From Chiridota heheva (lineage: Eukaryota; Echinodermata; Holothuroidea; Apodida; Chiridotidae): a stretch of 64,000 nucleotides of DNA. The notes beneath the pieces are model-generated. The model had not been told where the DNA came from. It saw only the letters and a program-made list of their open reading frames with translations, and did no database searches. The stretch is from NCBI GenBank assembly GCA_020152595.1, contig JAIGNY010002222.1, positions 207,501-271,500 on the forward strand, read 5' to 3'. The position numbers were made by a program, and so were the translations under genes. Positions within the stretch are counted from its first letter, which is position 1, and the number at the start of each line of letters is the position of its first letter. Positions 1 to 11,623 of this stretch are shown one piece after another.

Positions 1-1189
1 TCCATTATTGGAGACGTGAATTTCGGCCATGTGACTTTTTCTAATGAGTTTTCCGGAAATTGCCGATTCAAATCTGAAAAGGTTTATAGCAACTGTACTA
101 CACTGCCGGTTGCGTATATTTGAAAGGACATGCCATGCAGTAGCTAATTTTAGGGATCTTCACAACACCACTTATTCACAAAGATGGCACCGAAGGCGTC
201 AAAAATGGAGGTCTGGGGTCGAATCCAGCGAGAGTGTTCAATAAAAGAGAAAAAACCCTTTTGTAATGCAACCAACACTAATATAAAAGAAAACAATATG
301 TATTGACAAATGAAGTGGGTATATTTGAATGAGGTGGGGAACATAAACTAGGATGAACCAATTTATAAGTTAGATTTCCTTTTATTATTATCTTTTATTT
401 ATTTTCATACGGATAATATGATAATATTAGACAATAGAAGGCAGTTATCATCTTAAAAAAAAACATACATTGTGCTCACATGTACCAAGAAGGCGCTCTT
501 ATTAATGTTGAAGAATTTTCACTGACAATATTTTATCCATGGAGGTCACCCGCCGTACTCTCTATAATTGTTTCATTTCTTTTTAAGCCAGGTAGTATTG
601 TTTCTACTGCTATTCAGACCAGGAATGAATTGTTTTTAGTTCTTTTGAGGCAAAGTTTCAATTGTTACCATTTTCTTTCAAGTGAGATATGAATTACTAA
701 TAATTGCTCTATAGACCAAGACTCATGTTCTCAGTTCTTTGAGGCGAGAAACTTCAAAATACTTGCAACATTCTATTGGGTTAAACTTTATGTTAGCGAG
801 ACATACTGATATGAACTTGTGGACTTATTCTATTAGCTTAAACTTTTTGTAGACACCGACGATGACAGTTACGACAGACTGATTGCTAGTTTGCTACGTC
901 ACATTCTGAAGCGCAGGCAAGACAATAAATTACATCACATGCAGCTGAACTACAAGTATCCACTATAGGAAAGAGTTAGCTTCATAATGTTATTTCGTTA
1001 AAAACTTAGTTATTGATTTTATCTTGCAAGATATCCATATCTATCCATGTCTTTCCAACATGACTGTCAAATTGTCAACTTGTCGAAATTGTCAACTATT
1101 CAAAATTGTCAAATTGTCAAAAAGGTCAAAAGGAAAACTTTTTCATATTTTCACAGGCTGTTTTCTACAAAGCTTTAGAGGTAACAAAT
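1..1189. other. Intergenic AT-rich stretch
   Basis: No gene or recognisable mobile element seen; the open frames are short and unlike known proteins. A short run of imperfect AAATTGTCAA repeats lies near 1066-1130. Confidence 0.6.
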
Positions 1190-1194
1190 AATTT

Positions 1195-1352
1195 TACTAC
1201 GTACGTACGTGATGATAATACGTATGTACGTAATGATATCACGTACGTACGCAATGACGTATAATGTACGTACGTACATGATAATAATACGTACGTACGA
1301 AATAATATCACGTACGTACGTGGTAATAATATGTACGTACGTAATAATATCT
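1195..1352. repeat. ACGTACGT palindromic repeat cluster
   Basis: Seven or so blocks of alternating ACGTACGT spaced by AATAATATC or GATGATAAT, about 20-25 bases apart. Each block is self-complementary. It reads as a degenerate minisatellite and gives spurious open frames. Confidence 0.75.
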
Positions 1353-3485
1353 ACATGGATTGGGATAAACTCGTACGTCTCTCTTTTGCTTTAGGGCTTA
1401 GTCAGAAAGCAATCATGTATTACTTCGCTGCAAAACATCGGATAATTCTGAAAAAAATATTAGCATATCACCCAAATCCAGTTGAAAAAGTCATGCGGGC
1501 GCGCACTTTATTTTTTTACTTTTTCCAAGTCAGTTAATTTCGGTGATTTGCAACGTTGCGGATCAGGTCAACCTCATTAGGCATTTGAAAATACTCGCTT
1601 TGTTGTTTGTATCTTGAAACAATATAGAACTTAGGAGGTAGGGTAACCTTTGCCCAAAGACCGTGGATGAAAATCTCGGCCTTCCTTTTATTACTGCTTC
1701 ATGTTGAAAGTCTTTGATTTACAGAACGGATAATTGGTTGAGCCTGGATCTTGTTTCTCTATTAATCAATATGGTTTCCACTGGGCGTCATAAAATCATA
1801 CCCCCTCCTATCCGAACACACACAACAAAGAAATGTCAGTTATTGACCAGTTGCCTGAGCGTCAGATAATATATCTTCTTTTTTGCAGCCGATAAGCATT
1901 ATGATGTTCACGCAAGGATTCTAAATGACTTGTTAGACGCGACCGACTACAAGATCCATACTTTTCCTCACAATTGAGTAGTATAATCATCGGAATGGAC
2001 ATCATCAAGATTGTAGAAGTGGTAAGTACAATGGTGTCAGTGCATTACTATTCTGCTATCAACTCTGTGAACAGCCGCGATTTGCATGCTATTTCAAACA
2101 CAAACCCTGATATTGGGTTGGTGCGTTCGCGTAGCAGTGCATACCCTGAAAGAGTCACATTGTTACCATGGACACGTGCTTTAAGCAGGTAGAGTAATTT
2201 TTGTAATTCCGTTTACATTGTATTTGCATTTGTAATTTGTTCGGATGGTTTAATGAGCCTTTTTTCGTTTAAAAATAGTAGCTTATCATTTTGGTTGTCT
2301 GTAAGTAACAATCTAAGTTCGTCTGGTCACATGCTGACAGGCATCCAAAGACCACTAAACAGGTTTAACAAATTTACTCTTAATAATATTTTTGTTGTAT
2401 AGGATTGTGATTTCAGGAAGCGCGACCGACGACTTGGAGGCACGCGCCCGCTCACTTTTTTGAAAATTTGAAAAAGTGCGCCTTTTTAAACATTGTCCGT
2501 GCATGCGCTCCTTCTCTACTTATTATCCTAAAAATACCGGAGGCCGAATATTTTCCCCACTCATATAGATCTGCCTGCCGATTTTGTCCGCTTAAAAGTT
2601 GTGAGAATACTTAATGTTTAATCATTTAAAGGTGCCCCTTAAATTATATTTACCGATAAATTAAAACTTGTTCCACCGGCCTTGATTCCAGGGGTGTATT
2701 TAGCTTTCAAGTTAAGCCCCTAAGATACGTGGATATTCACCTCCCTATCTGGCCCAAGGCTGAAGCTCCCAAAAGTTCAAGTTCAAAGTTCAAAAATTGC
2801 CGCTGTAGTGAAAGTTAATTCAGGAGAACATATATGTGTATAGGCTATATACTACACAGTACATGCATGCCAATTTTCGTGACATAACAAAATCTATAGA
2901 TAATGAAATAAGAACATGTATATTGCATGATTTACGACGAAACTGCATCACACAAAAATTGAGGGTGGTGCTTGAATCCCTCAAAACCACATATTATTAA
3001 GATGTTCACTTCCTTAACTTTGTTTAAAGTTGAAGGCTTTTGATCCTAAATTGTAGACTTTGGTCCAGTATTGTAGGTGTTTGGTCCAAAATTGAGGATT
3101 TTTAGTGCAAAAAGGAATTGAAGAGACTCGGCCCAAAATCAACAATAATTTAGTCGGTCATGTCGATATGACTGAAAAATGCAAACATATCTGTTCCTAT
3201 GATCCTCTGATTCATTTGATATTTCACTTAATTATATTTATGGCTATGACAAACTTTGGTCTGGGCCACGATAGTTCTCACGCTCCCTACCCCATGAGAC
3301 ACGACATTGAGTAGCTTTGTAGGGCCTACACAATTCAATGCAACCAGTGGGATCGAACGTTGGAGCCTGTTGGTGCTGGAGCTAAACAAAAGAAATTTTC
3401 GAATACTGATTTCGAATAAACAGAGTTTTACGGTAGAATAATACTCCTAATTCCTTCCCAACAAACTGGGGCGAACAAGAATCTA
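1353..3485. other. Intergenic stretch, no gene seen
   Basis: No coding sequence with family similarity and no clear repeat ends were found in this stretch. Confidence 0.5.
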
Positions 3486-3492
3486 CCCGACA

Positions 3493-3618
3493 CAGTAACG
3501 GATCCAGGAAGGGGCATAACCCCCCCCCCCTTCCTTTTTTTTTTCGGCTCTTTGATATTTTGTATTTATTAAAAAAGGAAAGAAAAGGATTTAAAAAAAT
3601 CCTGGATCCGCCACTGTG
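3493..3618. mobile_element. hAT-like MITE
   Basis: A 125-bp unit with inverted ends CACAGTAACGGATCCAGGA and, inverted at the other end, CACAGTGGCGGATCCAGGA (2 mismatches), surrounding a C-tract and A/T-rich core. CAGTGGCGGATCCAGG ends are typical of hAT-derived MITEs in animals. No clear 8-bp target duplication was seen. Confidence 0.75.
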
Positions 3619-3624
3619 ACAGGT

Positions 3625-5650
3625 GATAGCCTGGATCGATCAGACGAAACTTTATTACATGCCCGAAAACTCGAAAACTGGTAGCATTTTCCCCAACAAA
3701 CGGCATGCTTTGATTTTACCAACAAACCGCAATTTTTTCCCGACGGCAAATTATTTCTGAAGGTGTTAAGTTTCGACCTACTGTTGTAATCAACACATAA
3801 AAATAAAGCAACAACCCCTCTTATGTAACCGGCTGCCGTATAAATAGTACTCATATGAGGTGCACAACCAGTGTCTGTGTAAAACTGTGATTAGGCCCTT
3901 AATCCTTTTTCGTTTATGCAAATCTGATATCATTATCAGTCAAAAAATAAGGGGACCATTGTGTGATATTCTTGTAAGTCTCTACCTGATCTGAAGACAT
4001 TTTGTAAGTGAATACAGTGTTTCTATCGACTTCTAACGTTATGGATTATTTATTCGCGGAATAGGCTTAAGCATAGGCCTAGACCTACATTAATCTTGAG
4101 CATACTGGTTTAAGTTTTAACTAAACGTTAATATTATTAACGTTAGGCCTACATTTCTACCTATAATACCATTAATTTCAATGGGCTTTACCAACTCCTT
4201 GATTTAAATACAGCTAGGCCCTAATTATATTTCATTTCATGATTATTTATTTCCACATTATGCAATACACATGATGTAGGCCCCTAGGCCTATACAAAAA
4301 TAAGTGACAAAAAATAAAAGTAAAGTAAATTTGAATTTTGAATAGGGTCTAGGCTATAACAAAAACTTAAGTTTCTTGCCTTGTTACCAGTATTACTAAT
4401 ACATTGCAATGGAGAAAGAGAAAGAAGGATTTTATTTCATAACTCTCCTTAAAACATGTAGATTAAATTACAACAAATACAACAGTAAAATAATGTCTTG
4501 TACAGTGGTTTAATTGTTACTAATTGTACCAATGATGATGGAACTAAACACATATTATAACAACAACAAAAATGTCAAGTTTTATGTCTCTATATAGGCT
4601 ACGTTTATAATTTAACATTTATAATTATTTTTGAACTCCTTTCACTACTACATTGTTTCAGCTTATCCTTCAGTGAGTTCCATAGCTAACTCCATAGAAA
4701 TACACATTGTATTTAAGGAAGTATGTGTAAAAACATTTTTGAAATTGTCATTTTGTCTAGTAAAATAATAATTATTCCCTTCACAATTAAATAAACTGCA
4801 GATTTTGGTGGCAAAGACTTTCTATTTGCTCTAAACATTAGGGAAAAATTGTAGTATAGCGGTAAATCGCTATATAGGGATCACTTTTAACATTTTAAAT
4901 ACTTATTGGTGACTGATTCTTTAAGCTTTCAGGATTTATAAAGGAAAGATTTGAAAATCTCAAAACATCTATTTTAGACAGCAATCTAGGAATTTTGGTC
5001 CAAAAAATGGGTGTTTATTTCAATCTGATAAACTTTGGAGAAAAAAATGTGAGGCTTCAAGAAATTCATGCGTATTAGTCATTTTGAAAAAATTTCTTAC
5101 CTTCTTTCAGCAACTTTACTGTTCTTTATTTTCCCATTATTTCAAAATAATTTCAAATTGATACCTTTTCGAGCAAATTTCGTTCAAAAGGATAATAAAT
5201 CATGAGCTCACAAATTTTGCGTTCTGGTTGGCCATTTTGAACAAAACTAAAGAAAAAAAGCTGAATAACAGTGAGCAGGAATTTTCACAATGTTAACAAT
5301 GTCAAAATCCTAAACCCTTATCATAAACCCTAATGCTAAAACATAATCCTAAACCTAATCCTAAAACCTAATCCTATAACCTAAGCTGAAAATGAGGATC
5401 TACATTAATTATGGGCATGTTTTTAACAAAAAATTATTTCACTTAAATGGCAAAACGGCTTGCAGACTTCACTCGTCAGTAGAGTAGTCTAGTAGCATAC
5501 ATGTACACACTGAAAAATTTGTGATCGGAAAGCCAAAATGTAAGAATTATTTTCTTTTTTAAGCATGTTTGGCTTATTTTCTATTTAAAGACTCAAATCT
5601 AAAAAGGAAAATAGTTAAAATACTTAAATACAACAGAATAAAACCAAAAT
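3625..5650. other. Intergenic stretch with AGGCCTA-rich segment
   Basis: No gene seen. 4060-4350 is rich in the palindromic motif TAGGCCTA and its halves. 5315-5385 has a short, irregular run of CCTAATCC/CCTAAACC, not a true telomere array. Confidence 0.5.
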
Positions 5651-5671
5651 TAAAAAAGAAATAGCAAAAAT

Positions 5672-5998
5672 CCTTATATAGATATTTATCGTTATACTAG
5701 GATCCTTATATAGATATTTATTGCTATACTAGGATCCTTATGTAGATAATTATTGCTATACTACAGTAGGAACCTTATGTAGATATTTATTGCTATATTA
5801 GGATCCTTAAGTAGATATTTATTGCTATACTAGGATCCTTATGTAGATATTTATTGCTATACTAGGATCCTTATGTAGATATTTATTGCTATACTAGGAT
5901 CCTTATATAGATATTTATCACTATACTAGTATCCTTATGTAGATATTTACCGCTATACTAGGATCCTTATGTAGATATTTACCGCTATACTAGGATTT
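5672..5998. repeat. Tandem array, about 32-bp unit
   Basis: About ten copies of a unit containing TAGATATTTATTGCTATACT followed by AGGATCCTTATG. Copies differ at a few positions (ATTGC, ATCGT, ACCGC). It abuts the 3' end of the antisense LINE remnant that follows. Confidence 0.9.
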
Positions 5999-5999
5999 A

Positions 6000-6720
6000 T
6001 CAACATTATTATGGCAGTCTTATAATCAACCAAATCTTTCAGTTTTAGGGCATCCAAATCAATAAAAAAAAATATTAGTATGTTCATTATACCTGGTCTT
6101 GTAAACTATTCTTATTGCTTTCTTTTGTAAAACATCAATTGGATGGACATTTGATTTAAACATATTACCCCAAACTTTGGCACAGTAATTAGTATAAGGA
6201 AATGCGAGTGCACTATATTAGTAATTTCATGGATTCCGTTTCTGATATGACTTTGATCTTATACGTTATTGCAATACTTTTGGCCATTTTAGATTTTACT
6301 CTCTTAATATGATCCTTCCAATGTAAACTACTAACAATTATTACACCCCAAAATTTGGTTGAACATACTCTTTCAATAAGTGGTTATCTATGCTTAACAT
6401 AATATTGTTGTGACATTGCCTGTTAGAAAATAATATGAAATTTGTCTGCTAATATAAAAAGATAATTTGTTCAACCATACTTTTAATTTGTTTAAGTCAT
6501 CACAAACATTCTTACACAAACTGTCAATATCACTGTCTGAACTAAATAAATTAGTGTCATCTGCAAACAGTACAAATTTAGCAAGGTTTGAGACATTACA
6601 TATCATTAATGTATAATATAAATAACTTTGGTCATAAAATGGACCCTTGGGGAACACCACATTTGATATTTAACAAATCAGAAGAGCAATTATCTATGCC
6701 ACCAATGCCACTGGCAGGCT
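6000..6720 (-). pseudogene. CR1/Jockey-type LINE reverse transcriptase remnant
   Basis: On the minus strand, CGVPQGSIL, a frameshift, LFILYINDM, then FVLFADDTNLFSSDSDID, the YADD-type polymerase motif. Further 3' comes YTNYCAKVWGNMF and IDVLQKKAIRI, the usual C-terminal LINE segment, ending with DLDALKLKDLVDYKT. Frames change several times and stops occur, so it is a dead, 5'-truncated copy. Confidence 0.8.
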
Positions 6721-6724
6721 TAGC

Positions 6725-7620
6725 ATCATCACCATAATATTAATTTTCTACACTAGCTGTTTCACTGCATACCCTGAAGTGGTCATTGCAGTTTTAGTAT
6801 GATCTCCCCCTCCTCCTCATGGACGACTGAAACTGGAATAACTTAACTGTGAGGTAACGTAGTAACGTTAGGCCTACTAGCCTACTAACAGGCCTAAAAT
6901 AATGGTACGAATCTTCATATTTCAAGTCATTCGTGTGCTGATTTAACGTTAGAGTATGAACGACTAATCTTAGAGCCTTCATACATAACAAATTTACACA
7001 CTTATGCAAAGTCAATGAGCTTCAACGTGTATTTTCGAAAAAAGTTGCCCAGAAATTTTAGCCAAATTAATTTTCGATATAACGACTTCCATATTTTAGC
7101 CTGAAAATCAGCACACGGAAACTTGAATTTGTTTTACACATTGTGAATATCTTATTAACTCAATTACTATCCTAAAAAGATATACATTTTTCATTCAAAC
7201 ATGAGGTGTACCTCCGCTTTCCATTAAGTATGCACTGCAATTGCCGATTTTGGCCAAAACCGATGGATTTTGGCCAAAATCGACGGTTGCACATCACACG
7301 CCTTGCCAGAGCAAGGGCAACCTAATATGATATCAATATTTGCTTGGCTTGGCACAGCTATGATCTAATTACATTGCCAATAGCACGAGTGTAATATGAT
7401 GCATCTATCTGATGCACATTGGGCATATTATTAATGCCACTATGATAGCATACTGAAAGGAAAGGGCTTGCACACTTTATGAGAATACAAGTTCCAACCC
7501 TTTTTCTGCGAGTGTCTTGACGGAAATGTAGCACGCAGCTACGCATATTTTCCAACTAATAAGATGATAGGGTACTTGCATAAACAAATTGTGCAGCCTT
7601 AAGCATATGAATGCACAATT
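6725..7620. other. Intergenic stretch, no gene seen
   Basis: Only short unsupported frames. A short imperfect direct repeat (GATTTTGGCCAAAA) lies near 7245-7290. Confidence 0.5.
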
Positions 7621-7639
7621 GTGCATCCTATGTGCGTGT

Positions 7640-8260
7640 TACTTATGTACGACGCATACAATTTGTATGTATTACAATTTGTATGTCAACAAATCTCAAA
7701 GCTTCAGCGCATTCAAAACACTGCTGCCAGATTAGTTACTCTCACAAGTAAGAAATCTCACATTAAACCCATCCTCCACCAACTTCATTGGCTTCCTATA
7801 TGTGAAAGAATAAACTACAAGCTTCTCACCCTCACATACAAAGCCATCCATGGTCTTGCTCCAAATTATATTTCCAACTTACTCACCTTACAATTACCAA
7901 CTCGCTCACTCAGATCTAACAGTGCTATTCTCCTAAAGCCGCCAAAAATTAACACCAAGACTTACGGTGAACGTTCTTTTCAATATGCAGCCCCCAAACT
8001 CTGGAACATTCTCCCGATTTACATCAGAAATGCCCCTACTTTAGATATTTTTAAGAGTGTATTGAAAACACACCTTTTCATGAGTTCCCCTCATTGGAAC
8101 TTGTAACTTTATCCTGCTTGTATCTTTTTAAGTATGGTTTTTTGTTCTCTTACTGTTTGTATCTTAAGGTTTTCTCATCTTATATTTGTTTATGTAAAGC
8201 GCATTGAGACCGTTTGGTATAATGCGCTATATAAAAATGTATTATTATTATTATTATTAA
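7640..8260 (+). pseudogene. L2/CR1-type LINE 3' end
   Basis: The open frame to 8106 carries LQRIQNTAARLVTLTSKKSH, LHWLPICERINYKLLTLTYK, GLAPNYI, RSLRSNS and AAPKLWNILPIYIRNA, the standard C-terminal segment of L2/CR1/Rex1 LINEs. It is followed by TGTAAAGCGCATTGAGACC, GCGCTATATAAA and a (TTA)n tail at about 8240-8265, the typical L2-type 3' end. Everything 5' of the C-terminal domain is missing. Confidence 0.88.
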
Positions 8261-8269
8261 TATTAAGAA

Positions 8270-9590
8270 AGAACAAGGGCGTTGAGGTTGTAAAATTCGA
8301 ATGAATTTTGATAGTGGGTTCACTGGGTTGGGCATCCATTTTCAGTCAATATTTGCATTTTTTGATGTTTTGCATTTGTTTGCTATTAGGCCCTACCACA
8401 CAGTCAAAGGAACGAATTTGCACTTGCAGTAATGGTTAAGTGTGCGAAGTTTGCAGCTGACATCGACCTGGGATTAGAGGCATCTTTTGTTGCAAAATAC
8501 TCACATTGGAATTTCTCTGTTCACATGAAAATCATATGAATTTCTGCCTAGAGATGTTTACTTCCTATAAATCCATAGAAACACAACTATGATAAAGGTA
8601 ATTTTCGCAAAACAAAGTGTTGCACACCAAACCATATCAAATTCTCAGAGAAGTTTTCACAAGTGATTGTACGCAGTTTGTCAAAGTGCACCAACAAGTT
8701 ATTGTGATAATAGCCAATCAGGAAGCAGGAGAGCTAATACAGTGTCTATTGTAACTTTTAATGGCATATATAAGGTTTTGAATATACACCCTTGTGAGTA
8801 ATATGAAATTAATCCATTATTATTAACAATGTGAGTCTACAGCATTTGGAGTTAATTTCTGGGTTTCTTCAAATGAAGTCTTTCTTCATAATGGCCATTT
8901 TCATCGAACAAGTTTCTAACAGATTGTCCTAGGTTTTTGCCGAAAATTCCTGTTAAAAGGTAAAACCGAGTTGAAAGTATGTATGTGTTATTTAGGAGTG
9001 TGAGGGCCATTTTCAAACATGAGTGGCACAACATTCAGAGACCCTTAAGTGCTCATATCTTTAGAAGAAACTGATGGATTATGAATAGCATATTATGATG
9101 AACGTGGGACAGATATTATTCACTATCAGTTGGATGTCAATATGCCATTGGTTGTCTTATGATTCAAATTGGGTGTGTGAGTGACACAGTAATATTTGGA
9201 CATGGCTTTCTGACTTTGATCCATTATGATAAGACTCATGCCAAACCAACTGTACAAGAAAGGTATCAAGAATAGGGCACTTACCTGGACAGTCAACCCA
9301 CCTACCTTTGGTTGATTATCAAAAAAGTTCCGCCCTTACAGAAATACTTTCACTAACTTCGTTGTGAGTGACACGACATAATAATTGTGAGTGACACGAA
9401 AAGTGCAAATCTATCACTCTTTATTCCTATTCGCAAGATTTGTGAAAATGGTATAATCAGGAATATAACATATTGCAACAAGCTTTAAACATTGAACACT
9501 TTGAGGGGAGTTCCAGAGATAAGAAGGATGTATTCTATCAACAAATAACCCTCCAAGTTTAGTATCTTAAAAAATAATATCCAGATTTCC
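8270..9590. other. Intergenic stretch, no gene seen
   Basis: No supported coding sequence or element ends seen. Confidence 0.5.
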
Positions 9591-9599
9591 ATGCATAAT

Positions 9600-10560
9600 A
9601 CTACTACTAATAATAATACATTTATATAGCACAAAAATCTGCAAGCATTCTAAGGCACTTCACAATAAAATAAAACTAAACAAAGGCAATATGAAAAAAG
9701 TACATTTTTAACTTTAGACTTAAACTAAGATTGTTAACTGAATGAATAGAGGCAGGCAGTTCATTCCAAAGGGCTGGACCTGCATAATAAAAGCCACGGT
9801 TACCTAATGTTTTACACTTAGTTTTGGGGACAAAAAGCAAGGGAGGATCATTAGAGCGTAACGAATACCTATTGCTGTAAATGGGGCAAATGTGATCAGA
9901 AAGATAACAGGGGGGGGGGAGACTTTACATGTATGTAGGGATTTAAAAACAAAAACAAGAAATTTAGATTTAATACAAAATTCAACTGGAAGCCAGTGAA
10001 GGGAATTAAGGACTTTTGAGGGGGCATCGTAGCAATTAACAACTAATTTGGCAGCATTATTCTGGATACGTTGGAGCCTTTAAATGAGATAATTTGGAAT
10101 ATCGTGAAATAGACTGTTACGGGAATCTAAATGGCTATGAATGAATGCATGAAGTAACGTATGCATGGCTGCCTGGGACATATGTTTTCTGATTTCTTTT
10201 AGATTATATAAGTAGTAATTCGCAGTCTTGCAAATTTTTTTGATATGCTCTTTCATTTTCATGTTCATGAAAAATAATTCCTAAATTGCGAACTTGCTTA
10301 GAAGAAGTAACAATAACAGAACCAATTTTGATAAAATTGATATTTATTTTAAAAAATCTTGAGGGAGTGCCGAGGATAATAAATTCAGTTTTAGAGTCAT
10401 TAAGCTTTAATTTATCTGCCACCATCCAATCATGAATATCAGCAATACATTTTTCTAGTTGAAAAATCGCAAGTAATTTATTAGTCTTGTCACCAGGGCT
10501 AAAAACCATGAATAAGTTGTGTATCATCCGCATAAGAGGAACCTGAGACAAGATGGTTTT
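9600..10560 (-). pseudogene. L2/CR1-type LINE 3' part, antisense
   Basis: Read on the minus strand, frames include LEKCIADIHDWMVADKLKL, NDSKTEFIILGTPSRF, KQVRNLGIIF, then EHIKKICKTANYYLYNLKEI and an SHLDSRNSLF segment, the palm/thumb end of an L2-type reverse transcriptase. The 3' tail at about 9600-9625 is (TTA)n-like with a TATATAG sequence. Frameshifts and truncation show it is dead. Confidence 0.85.
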
Positions 10561-10564
10561 GGAT

Positions 10565-11150
10565 AACAGATAGTTGTACTTTCTAACATCCTAATTTTAC
10601 TGTCATCAAATCCTTATTGTTCAAAATAGGAAAACACAATTTAATTGATAAGAAAAGAACAAGTATGTTCCAAGTATTCAAGCTTCAAACAATAGGGATG
10701 CTTCTTGCCATTTTTCAACTTTTCTCTTATGTTTGAAAATGACCTGAGGGGATATATACCTCACCCTAAGCCACCACCTTCCCTCCCCACCTACCTTCCA
10801 CCCTCCACCCACCTCCCCCTCCCACCTATCCCCCACCCACCTCCACTTGTTCATTTTTGTTTCTTTCTTAAAAACTCACCAACCCCAGGTTATTAAACTT
10901 TTAAATATTGTGAGCAAAATTCATTTCAAATTTATTCCCCCAAATAATTTCCAGGTTCCTTAATTTTTTTTTCTTAAAATGTGTTCCTGATGAGGAATGT
11001 TTTGAACTGACCTAATTAGATGGTATCTTTACATTTAATCAATTTCTTGGCCCTTAGATTTATGCAGAGTTTTCTGTTATTCTTGACGAATGTTAAAGTT
11101 TGCCCTAGATATGTTTATATAAAAAGATATTTACACTGGTCATCATCTCC
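10565..11150. promoter_or_regulatory. Upstream region of MCCC2-like gene; no clear promoter element
   Basis: The 600 bases before exon 1 include a C-rich tract (10755-10885) and AT-rich sequence. No convincing TATA or initiator was identified, and a 5' UTR exon may lie further upstream. Confidence 0.2.
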
Positions 11151-11196
11151 TTGCAGCTTTTCAGTCCATCTCTGAGAAGAAATCCTCTTTTTCATC

Positions 11197-11623
11197 ATGT
11201 TTTTGATCAGGAGATGTCATGCAGTCAGTTCTCTTTGTTCTGTTCATTTGTCTGCTCAACACTCTGCCAGAAATCTTTCATTGTCCGCAAGGTCTATATC
11301 CAGTGTGTCTCAAAAAACCACCACATCTTCCACTTTTAAGGAATTAGATGGAAACATAGACCCTTACAAGTCAAGCCTGATCAGAACTGCAAAGCTTAGT
11401 GATGAACAGGAAGAAAAATATTATGAAATACTCAAGCGAGCAAAACAAGGGGGAAGCCCAAGGTCCCACGAAATGCATGTTAAAAAGAACAAAAAGATTT
11501 TTGCTCGTGAAAGAATAAAGATGATGTTAGATCCAGGAACGGAGGAAGACTATTTAGAGATTGCACCATTTGCAGGTCTTGACATGGATTATGGTGATAT
11601 ACCTGCTGCAGGGATAATATCTA
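11197..11623 (+). CDS. MCCC2-like exon 1 (presequence and N-terminal region)
   Basis: Encodes residues 1-142. The start ATG gives a basic, hydroxylated N-terminus ([12 protein letters not shown]...) with no acidic residue for about 45 residues, typical of a mitochondrial presequence. The later part has [14 protein letters not shown] and [11 protein letters not shown], the usual helix and ATP-independent carboxyltransferase N-domain entry of the family. The donor is A|GTAAGT, phase 1. A pyrimidine-rich CTCCTTGCAG ends about 40 bases before the ATG and may be a 3' splice site of a 5' UTR intron; no upstream exon was identified. Confidence 0.88.

Noticed and set aside
5315-5385. Telomere-like CCTAA repeats
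   Set aside because: Irregular, short and mixed with CCTAATCC and CCTATAACC; not a TTAGGG array.
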